Below are positions 25,621-34,226 of a DNA stretch of 64,000 nucleotides, piece by piece. This DNA comes from Sinorhizobium sp. B11. GTDB taxonomy: Bacteria > Pseudomonadota > Alphaproteobacteria > Rhizobiales > Rhizobiaceae. Within the stretch, counting starts at the first letter, position 1, and every line of letters starts with the position of its first letter. The translations under genes were made by a program, and so were the position numbers. The stretch lies in assembly GCA_039725955.1 (NCBI GenBank), contig CP091035.1, positions 471,552 to 535,551 of the forward strand, written 5' to 3'. Below the pieces are notes generated by a model. The model was not told where the DNA came from. It saw only the letters and a list, made by a program, of their open reading frames with translations, and searched no databases.

Positions 25621-25784
25621 TAGGCATTTCAATCTTTTCTGCCTGTTCGAGGTAGCTTTGTTCGGCGATTTTATCGCTAGCGGCCCTGGCGAGGTTGGCA
25701 AGGTTGTAAAGCGTATTGCTATCACTTGGCCGATGCCTCAGAGCGGCACGATAAAGGTTTTCGGCAGCAGAGAAATCACCGTTC
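25618..25784 (-). pseudogene. TPR-repeat protein fragment cut by an IS
   Basis: The minus strand encodes AVQNGDFSAAENLYRAALRH followed by RPSDSNTLYNLANLARAASD, a clear tetratricopeptide repeat. The frame enters directly from the inverted repeat of the adjacent IS remnant, so the N-terminal part was lost through that insertion or deletion. Confidence 0.6.
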
Positions 25785-26028
25785 TGAACCGCACCGGGTT
25801 TGCCGGAGGCTCTAACTTCTGAGAAAGTGCAGTCGATATGAGCAAGACAACGAACAAGGTTTCACCCCCTTTGGAATGGGTCGACTGGTTCAACAACCGT
25901 GGCCTTCTGGAGCCATCGGCAACACACCGCCAGCAGAAGCCGAAGAACGATACTACGCCATGCTGGACGCACCGGCCGTGGCCGCATAACTTAAACGAAA
26001 TGGCCTCCGGCAAACCCGGTGCGGTTCA
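25785..26028 (+). mobile_element. Internally deleted IS3-family element
   Basis: Perfect 26-bp terminal inverted repeats occupy 25785-25810 and 26003-26028. Between them only the transposase C-terminus remains: PLEWVDWFNNRGLLEP, then after a frameshift IGNTPPAEAEERYYAMLDAP and a stop 22 bp before the right end. This is the classic end of an IS3-family DDE transposase (HxSLxY-type OrfB). The catalytic region is gone, so the element is not autonomous but still carries both ends. No target-site duplication is evident. Confidence 0.8.
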
Positions 26029-26109
26029 CGGCAACTCCAATGATAACACGGGAGATATCGGTCGTCGGTTGCGAACAGGACAATCCCGAGCGGACTCCGG
26101 TAGCTGATT

Positions 26110-26532
26110 TCAGTCTTGCCAAGGATCGATGACGATCACGCCGGTATCATCAAAATCCTGAATATTGCGTGTGACGACAGTTAGACCGTGAACCAGCGCG
26201 GTGGCGGCGATCAATGCATCGACCTCGTTGCGGCGGTCTGAAATATGCAAGTGGGCACAGCGCGTCGCTATCGCGTCATCGATCGGCAGAACTCGCTCGG
26301 CGAATGCAGGGTGAAGACGGCTGTCCATCCATGTTCTCAAGCGGGAACCCTGGGAGGCGTCGCGACGCTGGATGCCTAATATCCCGCGCTCGATTTCCAA
26401 GACAGTAATCGCTGAAATGAACAAATCGTCAGAATTTTGCGCACCAACCCACTTCGTCACATTGGCATCTGCTTTACCATCCCCAACTTTGCGCAGCTCG
26501 GAGACGACGTTCGTATCCAGCAGGTATTTCAA
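26110..26532 (-). CDS. PIN-domain toxin, VapC/FitB type
   Basis: A 140-residue PIN ribonuclease: MKYLLDTNVVSELRK, SAITVLEIERGILGIQRRDA and NEVDALIAATALVHGLTVVT contain the expected acidic residues. It overlaps the Phd-type antitoxin gene by 4 bp. It is similar in layout, but not closely similar in sequence, to the PIN toxin at 21457-21876. Confidence 0.9.
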   Translation of the reverse strand: MKYLLDTNVVSELRKVGDGKADANVTKWVGAQNSDDLFISAITVLEIERGILGIQRRDASQGSRLRTWMDSRLHPAFAERVLPIDDAIATRCAHLHISDRRNEVDALIAATALVHGLTVVTRNIQDFDDTGVIVIDPWQD

Positions 26533-26783
26533 GATAAATCGACCTCGCGAGATACAATCCTTGCTCTCGGTGGATCCAATTCGATCATCGACAAACCAAG
26601 CATTGAAAGAGCCTCGACGAGATTTGGGTGCTTGCCGGTTAGTCGCTCGAAGTCGCTATATGTCATCAGCACATGCGACGGTTTGCCGCGATCTGTAATG
26701 ACCACGGGCCCTTTTTGGGCGGCCTTCTTGGCCCTACTGACGTCATGGTTCAATTCTCGGCCAGACAAACGGGTGACGCTCAT
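26529..26783 (-). CDS. Phd/YefM-type antitoxin
   Basis: An 84-residue antitoxin: SGRELNHDVSRAKKAAQKGP and VVITDRGKPSHVLMTYSDFE form the Phd/YefM fold, which binds DNA as a dimer. The C-terminal DPPRARIVSREVDL is the likely toxin-binding tail. A Phd antitoxin with a PIN toxin is a common combination in Rhizobiales. Confidence 0.9.
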   Translation of the reverse strand: MSVTRLSGRELNHDVSRAKKAAQKGPVVITDRGKPSHVLMTYSDFERLTGKHPNLVEALSMLGLSMIELDPPRARIVSREVDLS

Positions 26784-26795
26784 CGAATGTCTCCT

Positions 26796-26813
26796 TGTAG
26801 GTACATGCCTACA
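26796..26813. promoter_or_regulatory. Operator palindrome upstream of Phd/PIN module
   Basis: TGTAGG (26796-26801) and CCTACA (26808-26813) flank TACATG, 13 bp before the antitoxin start. Phd-type repressors bind short palindromes in this position. Confidence 0.6.
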
Positions 26814-27321
26814 TATAGAATGGCGATGACTGTGGAAGCAATAGCCAAGATAAAGTGCTCGTTGTCATGCCGGCCGATCATCGATGGAGTGGGCGACGCG
26901 ATCGGCATCGATGTTCCGAAAGCATATCGGCTCCTTCAAGCGCCTTAGTGGATGGAGGGATCTGCCGGCATAGGTCGCGGATCAGGTAGTCAGTCGCCAT
27001 TGGCATTAGGCCGGTGCGTCCGGAGACGAGATGGCGAGACGGCGGCAGAACCGGAGGGGCGGCGATGGACCCACGTTGAAGGACATTCGAGACGCCCTGA
27101 TTTTACGAGAGTGTACGAGATCGGCTGATGCAGACCGGACGGATCTTTACCCGATGGTTTCGGCCTCCCACGATTTTGCGCGGGCGCACAGACCCATCGT
27201 CAGCGGGTAGATCAAGAACGGCTACTCCGCCGAGTTCGCGGAGAAGACGTTTTCGCAGCTCAACGACTAACCCCAGCACAGAGCTTGAACGTCGAAGCAA
27301 TGGGATCCGAAACCGAAAATT
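26814..27321. other. Intergenic region, no supported gene
   Basis: No frame is convincing on either strand. It separates the toxin-antitoxin island from the leftward sugar operon and would contain that operon's terminator, but I see no clear hairpin with a T-tract. Confidence 0.4.
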
Positions 27322-28221
27322 TCAAGCCGTTGGCAAATGGGCCGCCTTCACCAATTCGGCCTTACGCTTTGCCGTTTCCAATCCGAGCTCGATAAACGCC
27401 CGCGCATGCTTGGCAAGCGCTGCGTTGTCCTCCCAAAGATTTCTCCAGATCGCCGTCTTCAACGAGAGATCCTTATCGACGATTGTTGTCGAGAAGGATT
27501 CGAAGGTCACGTAGTCGTCCCATCCGATGGCGATCAGGGCGTCGAAAATCGAGGCAAAGTCGATATTGCCCGTCCCAAGATAGCCACGGTGGCTTTCACC
27601 GATGTGGACATAGCCGATTTTGTCTGCGGCGTTTCGGATTGCCAAGCCGACATCCGCCTCTTCAATGTTCATATGGAAAGTATCAAGGTGAAGGAACACG
27701 TTCGAGGCGCCGGTATCCTTGATGTAAGCGAGGCCCTGCGCTGCCGTATTGAGCACGTTGCTTTCGAAGCGGTTGACGATCTCGAGGTTGAGAGTGACGC
27801 CAGCCGCTTTTGCACGATCGGCGACCTTCGAAAGCGTACTGACGCTCTTATCCCATCCTTTACGGGATAGGGCGTGTTCCTGCTTTCCATGAGACGAACT
27901 CAGAATGCCTGCAAGCTTTGTGCCGCCGAGATCGCGGACCAGCGCGACCGCGCGATCGAGGATCGCTTCGCCGTTCGCGACCACCGATCCATCCTCGCTG
28001 GAAATATCGCCTTCCGTCGGCAGCCCCATACTTACCGCGACATCCAGGCCAAGCTGTCGAATACGAGACGCCAGCCAATTTACGTCGACCTGGTTGGGGT
28101 CCAGGTACGAGAACTCGACGAGCTTGAAACCGAGTTCGTGGGATCGCTCGAGGGTTCTCTCCAGTTCGTCTTTGGTAGATCCTGCGCTCCAGACAAACGA
28201 GTGGACACCGATTTTGGACAT
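27322..28221 (-). CDS. Ketose 3-epimerase-like sugar isomerase (DTE family)
   Basis: A 299-residue TIM-barrel protein of the xylose-isomerase-like superfamily. The metal ligands of D-tagatose/D-psicose 3-epimerases are all visible: Glu in TLNLEIVNRFES, Asp in FLHLDTFHMN, His in YVHIGESHRG and Glu in VTFESFS. These enzymes epimerise ketoses at C3 using manganese or cobalt. It is the last gene of the minus-strand operon of importer, kinase and regulator, so it probably converts the imported sugar or its product to the kinase substrate. The exact substrate is not readable. Confidence 0.87.
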   Translation of the reverse strand: MSKIGVHSFVWSAGSTKDELERTLERSHELGFKLVEFSYLDPNQVDVNWLASRIRQLGLDVAVSMGLPTEGDISSEDGSVVANGEAILDRAVALVRDLGGTKLAGILSSSHGKQEHALSRKGWDKSVSTLSKVADRAKAAGVTLNLEIVNRFESNVLNTAAQGLAYIKDTGASNVFLHLDTFHMNIEEADVGLAIRNAADKIGYVHIGESHRGYLGTGNIDFASIFDALIAIGWDDYVTFESFSTTIVDKDLSLKTAIWRNLWEDNAALAKHARAFIELGLETAKRKAELVKAAHLPTA

Positions 28222-28251
28222 GAAACGTATTCCTGGTTGATTTCGGGTCGC

Positions 28252-28281
28252 AGCCCGCCATGCTCGAAAGCTTGGCGGGCT
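28252..28281 (-). repeat. Intercistronic hairpin after the binding-protein gene
   Basis: AGCCCGCCA (28252-28260) and TGGCGGGCT (28273-28281) form a perfect 9-bp stem between the binding-protein gene and the epimerase gene. Such stem-loops often protect the binding-protein message or reduce read-through. Confidence 0.6.
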
Positions 28282-28296
28282 ACTCGGGAGGAGACC

Positions 28297-29235
28297 TTAG
28301 CGAGCTGCGGTCCAGCCCTTGTAGTCCTTGACGTTGTCAGCCGTGATCAGCTTCGGGTCGAGGAGTACAGTGTTTTCCGCCGGCTTCTTGCCGTTGAGGA
28401 CGTCGACAGCCATCTTAAGTGCGTCGCCGGCCATCACATAGGGGTCCTGCGAAGCGGAGGCCTTGATCATCGAGTTGCCGCTGGCTAGCGACTTTTCGAT
28501 ATCCGGGGCACCGTCGACTGCGGTGATGAAGAACTCGCTGCGGTTCAGCTGCTTGGCGGCAAGCTCGGCACCGATGCCCGTCGGGTCGTTGATCGCGAAG
28601 ACGGCGTCGATTTTGTCGAACCGCGTCAGAAGACCCTGCATGACCGACAAACCGCCGTCGCGCGAACCCTGACCGTTCTGATCGTCGGAGAGGATCTTGA
28701 TGTCAGGGCTCTTCGTCAGGACGTTCTTGCAACCCTGGACACGGTCAAGGATCGAGGACGATGCGGGGCCGTTGATAATGACGACGCCGCCTTTGCCCTT
28801 GAGCTGATCGACAATGTACTGGCAGGCCTCTTCGCCGGCCTTGATGTTGTTCGTCATGACCGTGACGTCAGCACCCGGTGCGGAGACGTCGAAGGCAGCG
28901 ACGATTACGCCAGCCGCCTGCGCCTTCTTGACGGCGGGGGCGATCGCCTTGGCGTCGACCGCGTTCAGCATGATGATGTCAACGCCAGCTGCGATGAAGC
29001 TGTCGATCTGCGAAACCTGCTTGTTGAGGTCGTAGTCGGCCGAAACCGAGGTGACCTGAACGTTCGGATTGATTTCCTTGGCGCGGTCCTCGATGCCCTT
29101 GATGGTAGCCACGAAGAACGGATTGCCAAGCAGGCCGACGGAAATGCCGATCTTCTGAAGGTCCTTGGCAGCTGCCGGCATTGCGATGGCTGCGGCCAGT
29201 GCGGTCGCTGCGAGCAGTTTCGAAATCATGCGCAT
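28297..29235 (-). CDS. Sugar ABC transporter periplasmic binding protein (RbsB type)
   Basis: A 312-residue periplasmic protein with a signal peptide (LLAATALAAAIAMPAAAKD). It matches Peripla_BP_4/RbsB: IGISVGLLGNPFFVATIKGI, DSFIAAGVDIIMLNAVDAKA and AVFAINDPTGIGAELAAKQL. It would deliver a pentose-, hexose- or polyol-type sugar to the permease and ATPase encoded next. ATG 29235 or 29229 could be the start. Confidence 0.92.
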   Translation of the reverse strand: MRMISKLLAATALAAAIAMPAAAKDLQKIGISVGLLGNPFFVATIKGIEDRAKEINPNVQVTSVSADYDLNKQVSQIDSFIAAGVDIIMLNAVDAKAIAPAVKKAQAAGVIVAAFDVSAPGADVTVMTNNIKAGEEACQYIVDQLKGKGGVVIINGPASSSILDRVQGCKNVLTKSPDIKILSDDQNGQGSRDGGLSVMQGLLTRFDKIDAVFAINDPTGIGAELAAKQLNRSEFFITAVDGAPDIEKSLASGNSMIKASASQDPYVMAGDALKMAVDVLNGKKPAENTVLLDPKLITADNVKDYKGWTAAR

Positions 29236-29301
29236 ATTCTTCCTCCTTATGGCGCTTCCTGCGCCCCGTTATCCGGCAACCCCGGTTCCTCCAGCCACAC
29301 G

Positions 29302-30285
29302 TCAGGTGCGGCTAAGCCCTTTGAGCCTGTAGCGGTCGAGCGCTACGGCCACGATGATGACAAGCCCTTTGATGATGTACTGCCAGATGTCGGAGACACC
29401 GACGAGGATGAGACCGTTCGACAGCACGGCGATGATGAGAGCCCCGATCAGCGTCCCCCAGATCGATCCCACGCCTCCCACGAAGCTGGTTCCACCGAGA
29501 ATGACGGCGGCGATCGCATCGAGTTCATAGGATTGGCCGAGTTGAAGGCCGTTCGCCGCATACAGGCGTGCTGCGGACATGGCACCGCCAAGCCCCGAAA
29601 GCAGGCCGGACATCGAATAGACAAACAGCAGCACAAGCGGGACTTTGATACCTGTCAGGCGCGCGGCCTCCACGTTTCCGCCGACAGCATAGATCCAGGT
29701 GCCCAACACGGTGCGCTTGAGGATGAACCATGAGATCAGGATCGTCGCCAGTGCGATGATGGCAAGCCATGGCACGCCGAAGAAGCTGCCGTTTCCGATG
29801 AAGTCGAATGGCAGATCCGGATTGAATACCGTGGTGTCGTTACCGAGCAGTCGGGCAATACCGCGCATCGCGGTCAGCGACCCGAGGGTTACGATGAAGG
29901 GCGGGAGCTTGAGTGCCGAAATGATCGTTCCGTTGACGAAGCCGCAAGCGAGACCTACCCCGATGGCAGCCGGAATTCCCAGCATCCCGACGTCGGGCCA
30001 AAGAGACACGATGACACCGACCATCGCCGACGCGGCGAGGATCGAACCGACCGAGAGATCGATACCGCCGGTCAGAATAACGAACGTCATACCGGCGGCC
30101 AGAACCGTGTTGATCGAGGCCTGCTGCATGACGATCGACAGATTGTTCACGCTGAGAAAGCGACCACTTAGCAAATGGAACCCGATCGCCAGGATCACGA
30201 GCACCGGAAGCATGCCGAGCGCCGTTAGAGTCGATCTGAATTTCGCCTTTGCGGCGTTGCCCTGGTCCGTGGATGTCGCGGTCAT
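29302..30285 (-). CDS. Sugar ABC transporter permease (RbsC type)
   Basis: A 327-residue permease of the BPD_transp_2 (RbsC/AraH) family with 8-10 hydrophobic helices. Diagnostic blocks are TGGIDLSVGSILAASAMVGV and AVILGGTSFVGGVGSIWGTL. It forms the membrane channel as a homodimer with the double ATPase encoded upstream. Confidence 0.92.
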   Translation of the reverse strand: MTATSTDQGNAAKAKFRSTLTALGMLPVLVILAIGFHLLSGRFLSVNNLSIVMQQASINTVLAAGMTFVILTGGIDLSVGSILAASAMVGVIVSLWPDVGMLGIPAAIGVGLACGFVNGTIISALKLPPFIVTLGSLTAMRGIARLLGNDTTVFNPDLPFDFIGNGSFFGVPWLAIIALATILISWFILKRTVLGTWIYAVGGNVEAARLTGIKVPLVLLFVYSMSGLLSGLGGAMSAARLYAANGLQLGQSYELDAIAAVILGGTSFVGGVGSIWGTLIGALIIAVLSNGLILVGVSDIWQYIIKGLVIIVAVALDRYRLKGLSRT

Positions 30286-30316
30286 ATTCTTATCCCGTCG
30301 TCTTTGATTTCCGACC

Positions 30317-31858
30317 TCAAGCGACTTTCGACGCCGATCCGGTGGAGAACGCCATGATGGCTTCCTGGCTTATTGGTTGGTCCGGCGTCGCCAGGACCTC
30401 GCCCGCTATGCGGCCTTCGCGCATCACGAGGACGCGGTCTGCGATTCCGATGATCTCGGGCAGATCGCTTGAGATCACGACGATCGCGATCCCCGTTTGC
30501 GCAAGCTCGTCGATAATCCGGTAGATTTCGGACTTCGCACCAACATCGACGCCGCGTGTCGGTTCGTCGAAGATGATGACCCGAGGCTTGGTTTCGAGCA
30601 GGCGCGCGATCAGCGCCTTTTGCTGGTTGCCGCCGGACAGAGCTCCGACATTGATGCCGTCGCTTGACGTGCGAATGGACAACGACTTGATGGCCCTTGC
30701 CGCACGTTCCTTCGCCGCGGCGAAGTTCAGAATGCCGCCTTTGCCGGCATCCTTGCCGATCACACCGATGTTGATGTTCTCGTTGATCGTCATATCCAGG
30801 AAGAGGCCGAGGCCTTTCCGGTCTTCCGTCAGGTATGCGATCCCGGCGTCCATCGCATCGCGCGGGCTGCCAATGACAATGTCCTTGCTGTCGAGCAGAA
30901 CCCGTCCGGATGTTTTCGGATCGGCACCGAAGATGAGCCGTGCAAGTTCTGTCCGTCCGGACCCGACTAGCCCGGCTATGCCGAGCACTTCGCCTGCCCT
31001 TGCGTCGAAGGAGCATCCGTGAACCCGACGGCCATCTCCGATGTCATGCACGGAGAGCACCGTTTCAGCGGCGCTTTGCGGTGCTCGGTGTTCCTTCTTG
31101 TAGAAAGAGGAAAGATCGCGACCTACCATCATCGAAACCAGTTTTTCGGCGGACAGATCGGACCGATCGAGGGTACCCACATAAGCGCTATCGCGGAGAA
31201 CGCTGACCCGATCTGCGAGGGCATAGATCTCCTCCATCCGATGGCTGATGTAGATAATGGCAATACCCTGCGCCTTGAGCCCCGCGATCACCTCAAAGAG
31301 CCGCTCCGTCTCTCTGGACGTGAGCGAAGTCGTCGGCTCGTCCATGACGATGATCTTGGCGTTCGTGGTCAGGGCCCGCGCGATTTCCACCATCTGGCGT
31401 TCACCCAGCGAGAGCGACGCTACGAGCTGCGAGGGGCCGAAGGAAATGCCAAGCTGTTTGAGGATCGGCTCGGCCCGTGTGCGCGCAGCTGCCTTATCCA
31501 GGACGCCATACCTGGCAGGTTCGGCGGCAAGGAACATGTTTTGTGCGACGGTCAGATTGGGCGCGAGCGAGAGCTCCTGATAAATGACGGAAACGCCATT
31601 CGCCTTCGCCTTTATCGGGTCTCCCGCAACGATGGGCTTTCCGTCGACGAGAATGGTGCCGCCCGGGTCAGCGGTGTACGCGCCGGAGAGCACCTTCATT
31701 AGCGTCGATTTGCCAGCACCGTTCTCGCCCATCAACGCGTGGACTTCACCGGGATAGACGGTAAGCGACACGTTTGTAAGCGCTTTAGTGCTCGCGAATG
31801 TTTTGCTGATATTGCGCATCTCCAGAACGGGTGCGCGGTTGTCGCCTGCCGTGTTCAT
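30317..31858 (-). CDS. Sugar ABC transporter ATPase (RbsA type, two domains)
   Basis: A 513-residue protein with two nucleotide-binding domains. Domain 1 has GENGAGKST, LSLGERQMVEIARAL and IIVMDEPTTSL; domain 2 has the degenerate Walker A GLVGSGRTE, LSGGNQQKALIARLL and VIIFDEPTRGVDVG. The degenerate second domain is normal for RbsA/MglA. The start at 31858 overlaps the kinase stop (ATGA), so import and phosphorylation are co-expressed. Confidence 0.93.
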   Translation of the reverse strand: MNTAGDNRAPVLEMRNISKTFASTKALTNVSLTVYPGEVHALMGENGAGKSTLMKVLSGAYTADPGGTILVDGKPIVAGDPIKAKANGVSVIYQELSLAPNLTVAQNMFLAAEPARYGVLDKAAARTRAEPILKQLGISFGPSQLVASLSLGERQMVEIARALTTNAKIIVMDEPTTSLTSRETERLFEVIAGLKAQGIAIIYISHRMEEIYALADRVSVLRDSAYVGTLDRSDLSAEKLVSMMVGRDLSSFYKKEHRAPQSAAETVLSVHDIGDGRRVHGCSFDARAGEVLGIAGLVGSGRTELARLIFGADPKTSGRVLLDSKDIVIGSPRDAMDAGIAYLTEDRKGLGLFLDMTINENINIGVIGKDAGKGGILNFAAAKERAARAIKSLSIRTSSDGINVGALSGGNQQKALIARLLETKPRVIIFDEPTRGVDVGAKSEIYRIIDELAQTGIAIVVISSDLPEIIGIADRVLVMREGRIAGEVLATPDQPISQEAIMAFSTGSASKVA

Positions 31859-33258
31859 GCCTGTAACTCTTTCCTCGGGCGTACGAGTTCCGGTTCGCCG
31901 TTGTCGATCAACGCCCGCCATGCATCGCGGTATGCTACGAGGCCGAAAACCTGCAACGAAGCCGTCTCATTCGTTTCATTCGCAAAGGGCTTCTCACCCA
32001 AAGTGTCGAAAACCAACGCGGCGGCTCCAAACGCACTGCCTTCGGCGGTCGCGCTGGTGAATATCGGCTGCGAAGGGCGCAACTGAGCAAGAAGCTCAGC
32101 GAACAGTCCCGTCTTAACGAGCCCGCCATCGATGACGATCGCGTTCTCGGACTGGATGAGATCCAATGAAAGATTGGTCATCAGAACGACATACAGAAGT
32201 GCAACAGCGGCCCTCTCCTCGCCGTTCGCCTCAGGCCCCACAAAGCGGCTTTCGAACCCCTGCATCGGGCCGCCGGGCGCAAAAGAGGGCAATGCGAATA
32301 CCCGCTTCGCGATCACTCTCGAGACTGCCTCAAGGCTGATGGGCTTGTTCCAGCCGTCACTTGCGATGTCATATTCCCGGCCGCCCATGAACCGTATGGT
32401 CGGAGCCGGCTTCCCGTCGACGGTGACGTTTGCGAGCATGTCACGGTGTTCATCCAGCGCTTCCAGGGGGCATGCCGAATTGAAAATCACGACCCATGTG
32501 CCAGTCGACACGAGCGTAAAGTCCTGGAACCCGAGCGTTCGGTAGTAATAGAGCGCGGAATTACTGTCGTGGACACCATTGTGGACAACGACCGGAACCG
32601 CGTGTTCAGGCCCGATCTCCCAATTGCCCAAAGCAGCACCCGCCCGTTCGAACGCTGGCATCTTTTCGCGCCAGTCTCGGCTGTCAACCAGACTGCTGAA
32701 ATCATCACGCAGCGGTGCCCAAAGGTGAGAGTGGCAGCCGATGTAGGAAACCTCAGACACTTTCCGGCCGGAAAATTTCCATGACCAAAACTGCGGGTAT
32801 GAAAGGATGGCGTCGGCGCGGCTTACCGCCTCTGGCTTGATAGCATCCAGCCAGAGGATGTGCCGTCCGTAATTGAAACCCAATGGGAGCTTCGGCGAAT
32901 AGGTCTCGCTGAAGGCTGGCACCAAAATGTCGATGCTGTCCGCAACCGACTGAGGCGGGTCCTGTTCGTAATCGAGTACGGGATGCACCAACTCTTCATC
33001 CTGAACGAGTGCAAAGGTGCACCCGTGTCCCGAGAACATGACGTGGCCAACGGAATGCTCTTCAGTGGCCTGTTTCAAGGCTGACGTCATCCAAGCGAAG
33101 AGCGCGACGTCATCAAGAACACGCAAGCCATCGTATTCGATCCAACTGGGCTTTGTCCTGGCCTCCGAAAGCAGGGAACCGTCTGAACCGAAGACGAAAA
33201 GCTTCGAATTCGTCTTACCGAGATCGAAAACTGCGACCACGTTCGATGGCACCATCAT
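31855..33258 (-). CDS. FGGY-family carbohydrate kinase
   Basis: A 467-residue sugar kinase. The N-terminal phosphate loop is VVAVFDLGKTNSKLFVF; later the conserved HNGVHDSNSALYYY and LVSTGTWVVIFN segments and the C-terminal IVIDGGLVKTGLFAELL (FGGY-type GG motif) are visible. The DLGKTN variant is typical of the rhamnulokinase/fuculokinase-like branch, suggesting a ketose substrate. It overlaps both the DeoR gene and the ATPase gene by 4 bp. Confidence 0.87.
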   Translation of the reverse strand: MMVPSNVVAVFDLGKTNSKLFVFGSDGSLLSEARTKPSWIEYDGLRVLDDVALFAWMTSALKQATEEHSVGHVMFSGHGCTFALVQDEELVHPVLDYEQDPPQSVADSIDILVPAFSETYSPKLPLGFNYGRHILWLDAIKPEAVSRADAILSYPQFWSWKFSGRKVSEVSYIGCHSHLWAPLRDDFSSLVDSRDWREKMPAFERAGAALGNWEIGPEHAVPVVVHNGVHDSNSALYYYRTLGFQDFTLVSTGTWVVIFNSACPLEALDEHRDMLANVTVDGKPAPTIRFMGGREYDIASDGWNKPISLEAVSRVIAKRVFALPSFAPGGPMQGFESRFVGPEANGEERAAVALLYVVLMTNLSLDLIQSENAIVIDGGLVKTGLFAELLAQLRPSQPIFTSATAEGSAFGAAALVFDTLGEKPFANETNETASLQVFGLVAYRDAWRALIDNGEPELVRPRKELQA

Positions 33259-34031
33259 TGGCCTCCTACCGTAGCGATCAGTATCGTAATACCGGCATCC
33301 TCGAGCATCTTCGCTCCGGGATCCGAAAGACCGTCGTCAATCACGATCGTCCCGATGCGAGACAGCGGAAGAACGACGTTGCGCGGCTGGATTGAGAGCT
33401 TCCGGCTGTCCGCCAACAGGACAATCTCGTCCGCGCAGTTGCTCAGTTCGCCAATAGCTTTGGTCAACAAGGGATGGGATTCGAGAAGTCCCTCGGAACT
33501 GATGCCTTGCGTTCCCAGGAAGAACCGCGACGCGAAGAAGTCGGGCGCTCCTGCGGAAGCGTCGTGGATGATGCCGGGCTCCCGATAAAGCACCCCGCCC
33601 GCCAACGTCAGATGACAGGTACCGTGCTCACCGACATAGGCCCCCAATGGCATCGAGTTCGTATAAAGGCGAACATTTCGCCGAGCCAGTTGAATGCCGA
33701 GCTGATAGCACGTCGACCCCGCATGAACGATCACGGAGTCCCCGTCTCGCACCAGGCCCGCGGCTTTTTCAGCGATGGCACGCTTTGCGTCTACGGCAAT
33801 ATCGCGGTTCTCGTCGTAAGGCCGAGCCGAGAGGCGTGCTGAGGTCGCAGATTCGTTCGCCGAAATGCCGCCATACACCTTGCGTGCTACACCGATCTCA
33901 TCGAGCTTGTCGATGTCACGGCGGATCGTTGCCGGGGAAACACCGAGCAGCTTCTGCAGATCACGGACGGAGGCGAACGGCTTCTCACGAAGCGTCTCGG
34001 TGATCAAACGCTGGCGATCGGAATCATTCAA
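33255..34031 (-). CDS. DeoR/GlpR-family transcriptional regulator
   Basis: A regulator of about 258 residues. The helix-turn-helix (FASVRDLQKLLGVSPATIRR then DIDKLDEIGVARKVYGG) is the DeoR signature, followed by a sensor domain resembling phosphosugar isomerases (VRDGDSVIVHAGSTCYQLGI). A TTG start at 34031 has GGAGG upstream, while the longer ATG at 34064 has none. It probably represses both divergent operons and responds to a phosphorylated sugar. Confidence 0.87.
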   Translation of the reverse strand: MNDSDRQRLITETLREKPFASVRDLQKLLGVSPATIRRDIDKLDEIGVARKVYGGISANESATSARLSARPYDENRDIAVDAKRAIAEKAAGLVRDGDSVIVHAGSTCYQLGIQLARRNVRLYTNSMPLGAYVGEHGTCHLTLAGGVLYREPGIIHDASAGAPDFFASRFFLGTQGISSEGLLESHPLLTKAIGELSNCADEIVLLADSRKLSIQPRNVVLPLSRIGTIVIDDGLSDPGAKMLEDAGITILIATVGGQ

Positions 34032-34066
34032 AGCAAGCCTCCACTGACGCTTCTCCCTCAGCATCG

Positions 34067-34129
34067 ATGATGAACTATAATCACACGTCCTTCCTTACCG
34101 CAATACGGACGATGCATATTCTTCATCAT
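34067..34129. promoter_or_regulatory. Divergent promoter region with inverted repeat
   Basis: ATGATGAA (34067-34074) and TTCATCAT (34122-34129) are inverted copies in the DeoR/aldolase intergenic region; CGTCC and GGACG form a second pair inside. They are plausible operators for the adjacent DeoR protein. Confidence 0.5.
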
Positions 34130-34226
34130 TGACGACATTCAATCACGTAAATAGGATTACGCCAAAGTTTGCTCACGGGACTGGTTGGTTCTGAAGCAAG
34201 GGTCAGCGCCGCAGGAGGAAGAAGAC

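Noticed and set aside
25838..26107. An 89-codon plus-strand gene
   Set aside because: It is the out-of-frame remnant of the IS3-family transposase running through the right inverted repeat.
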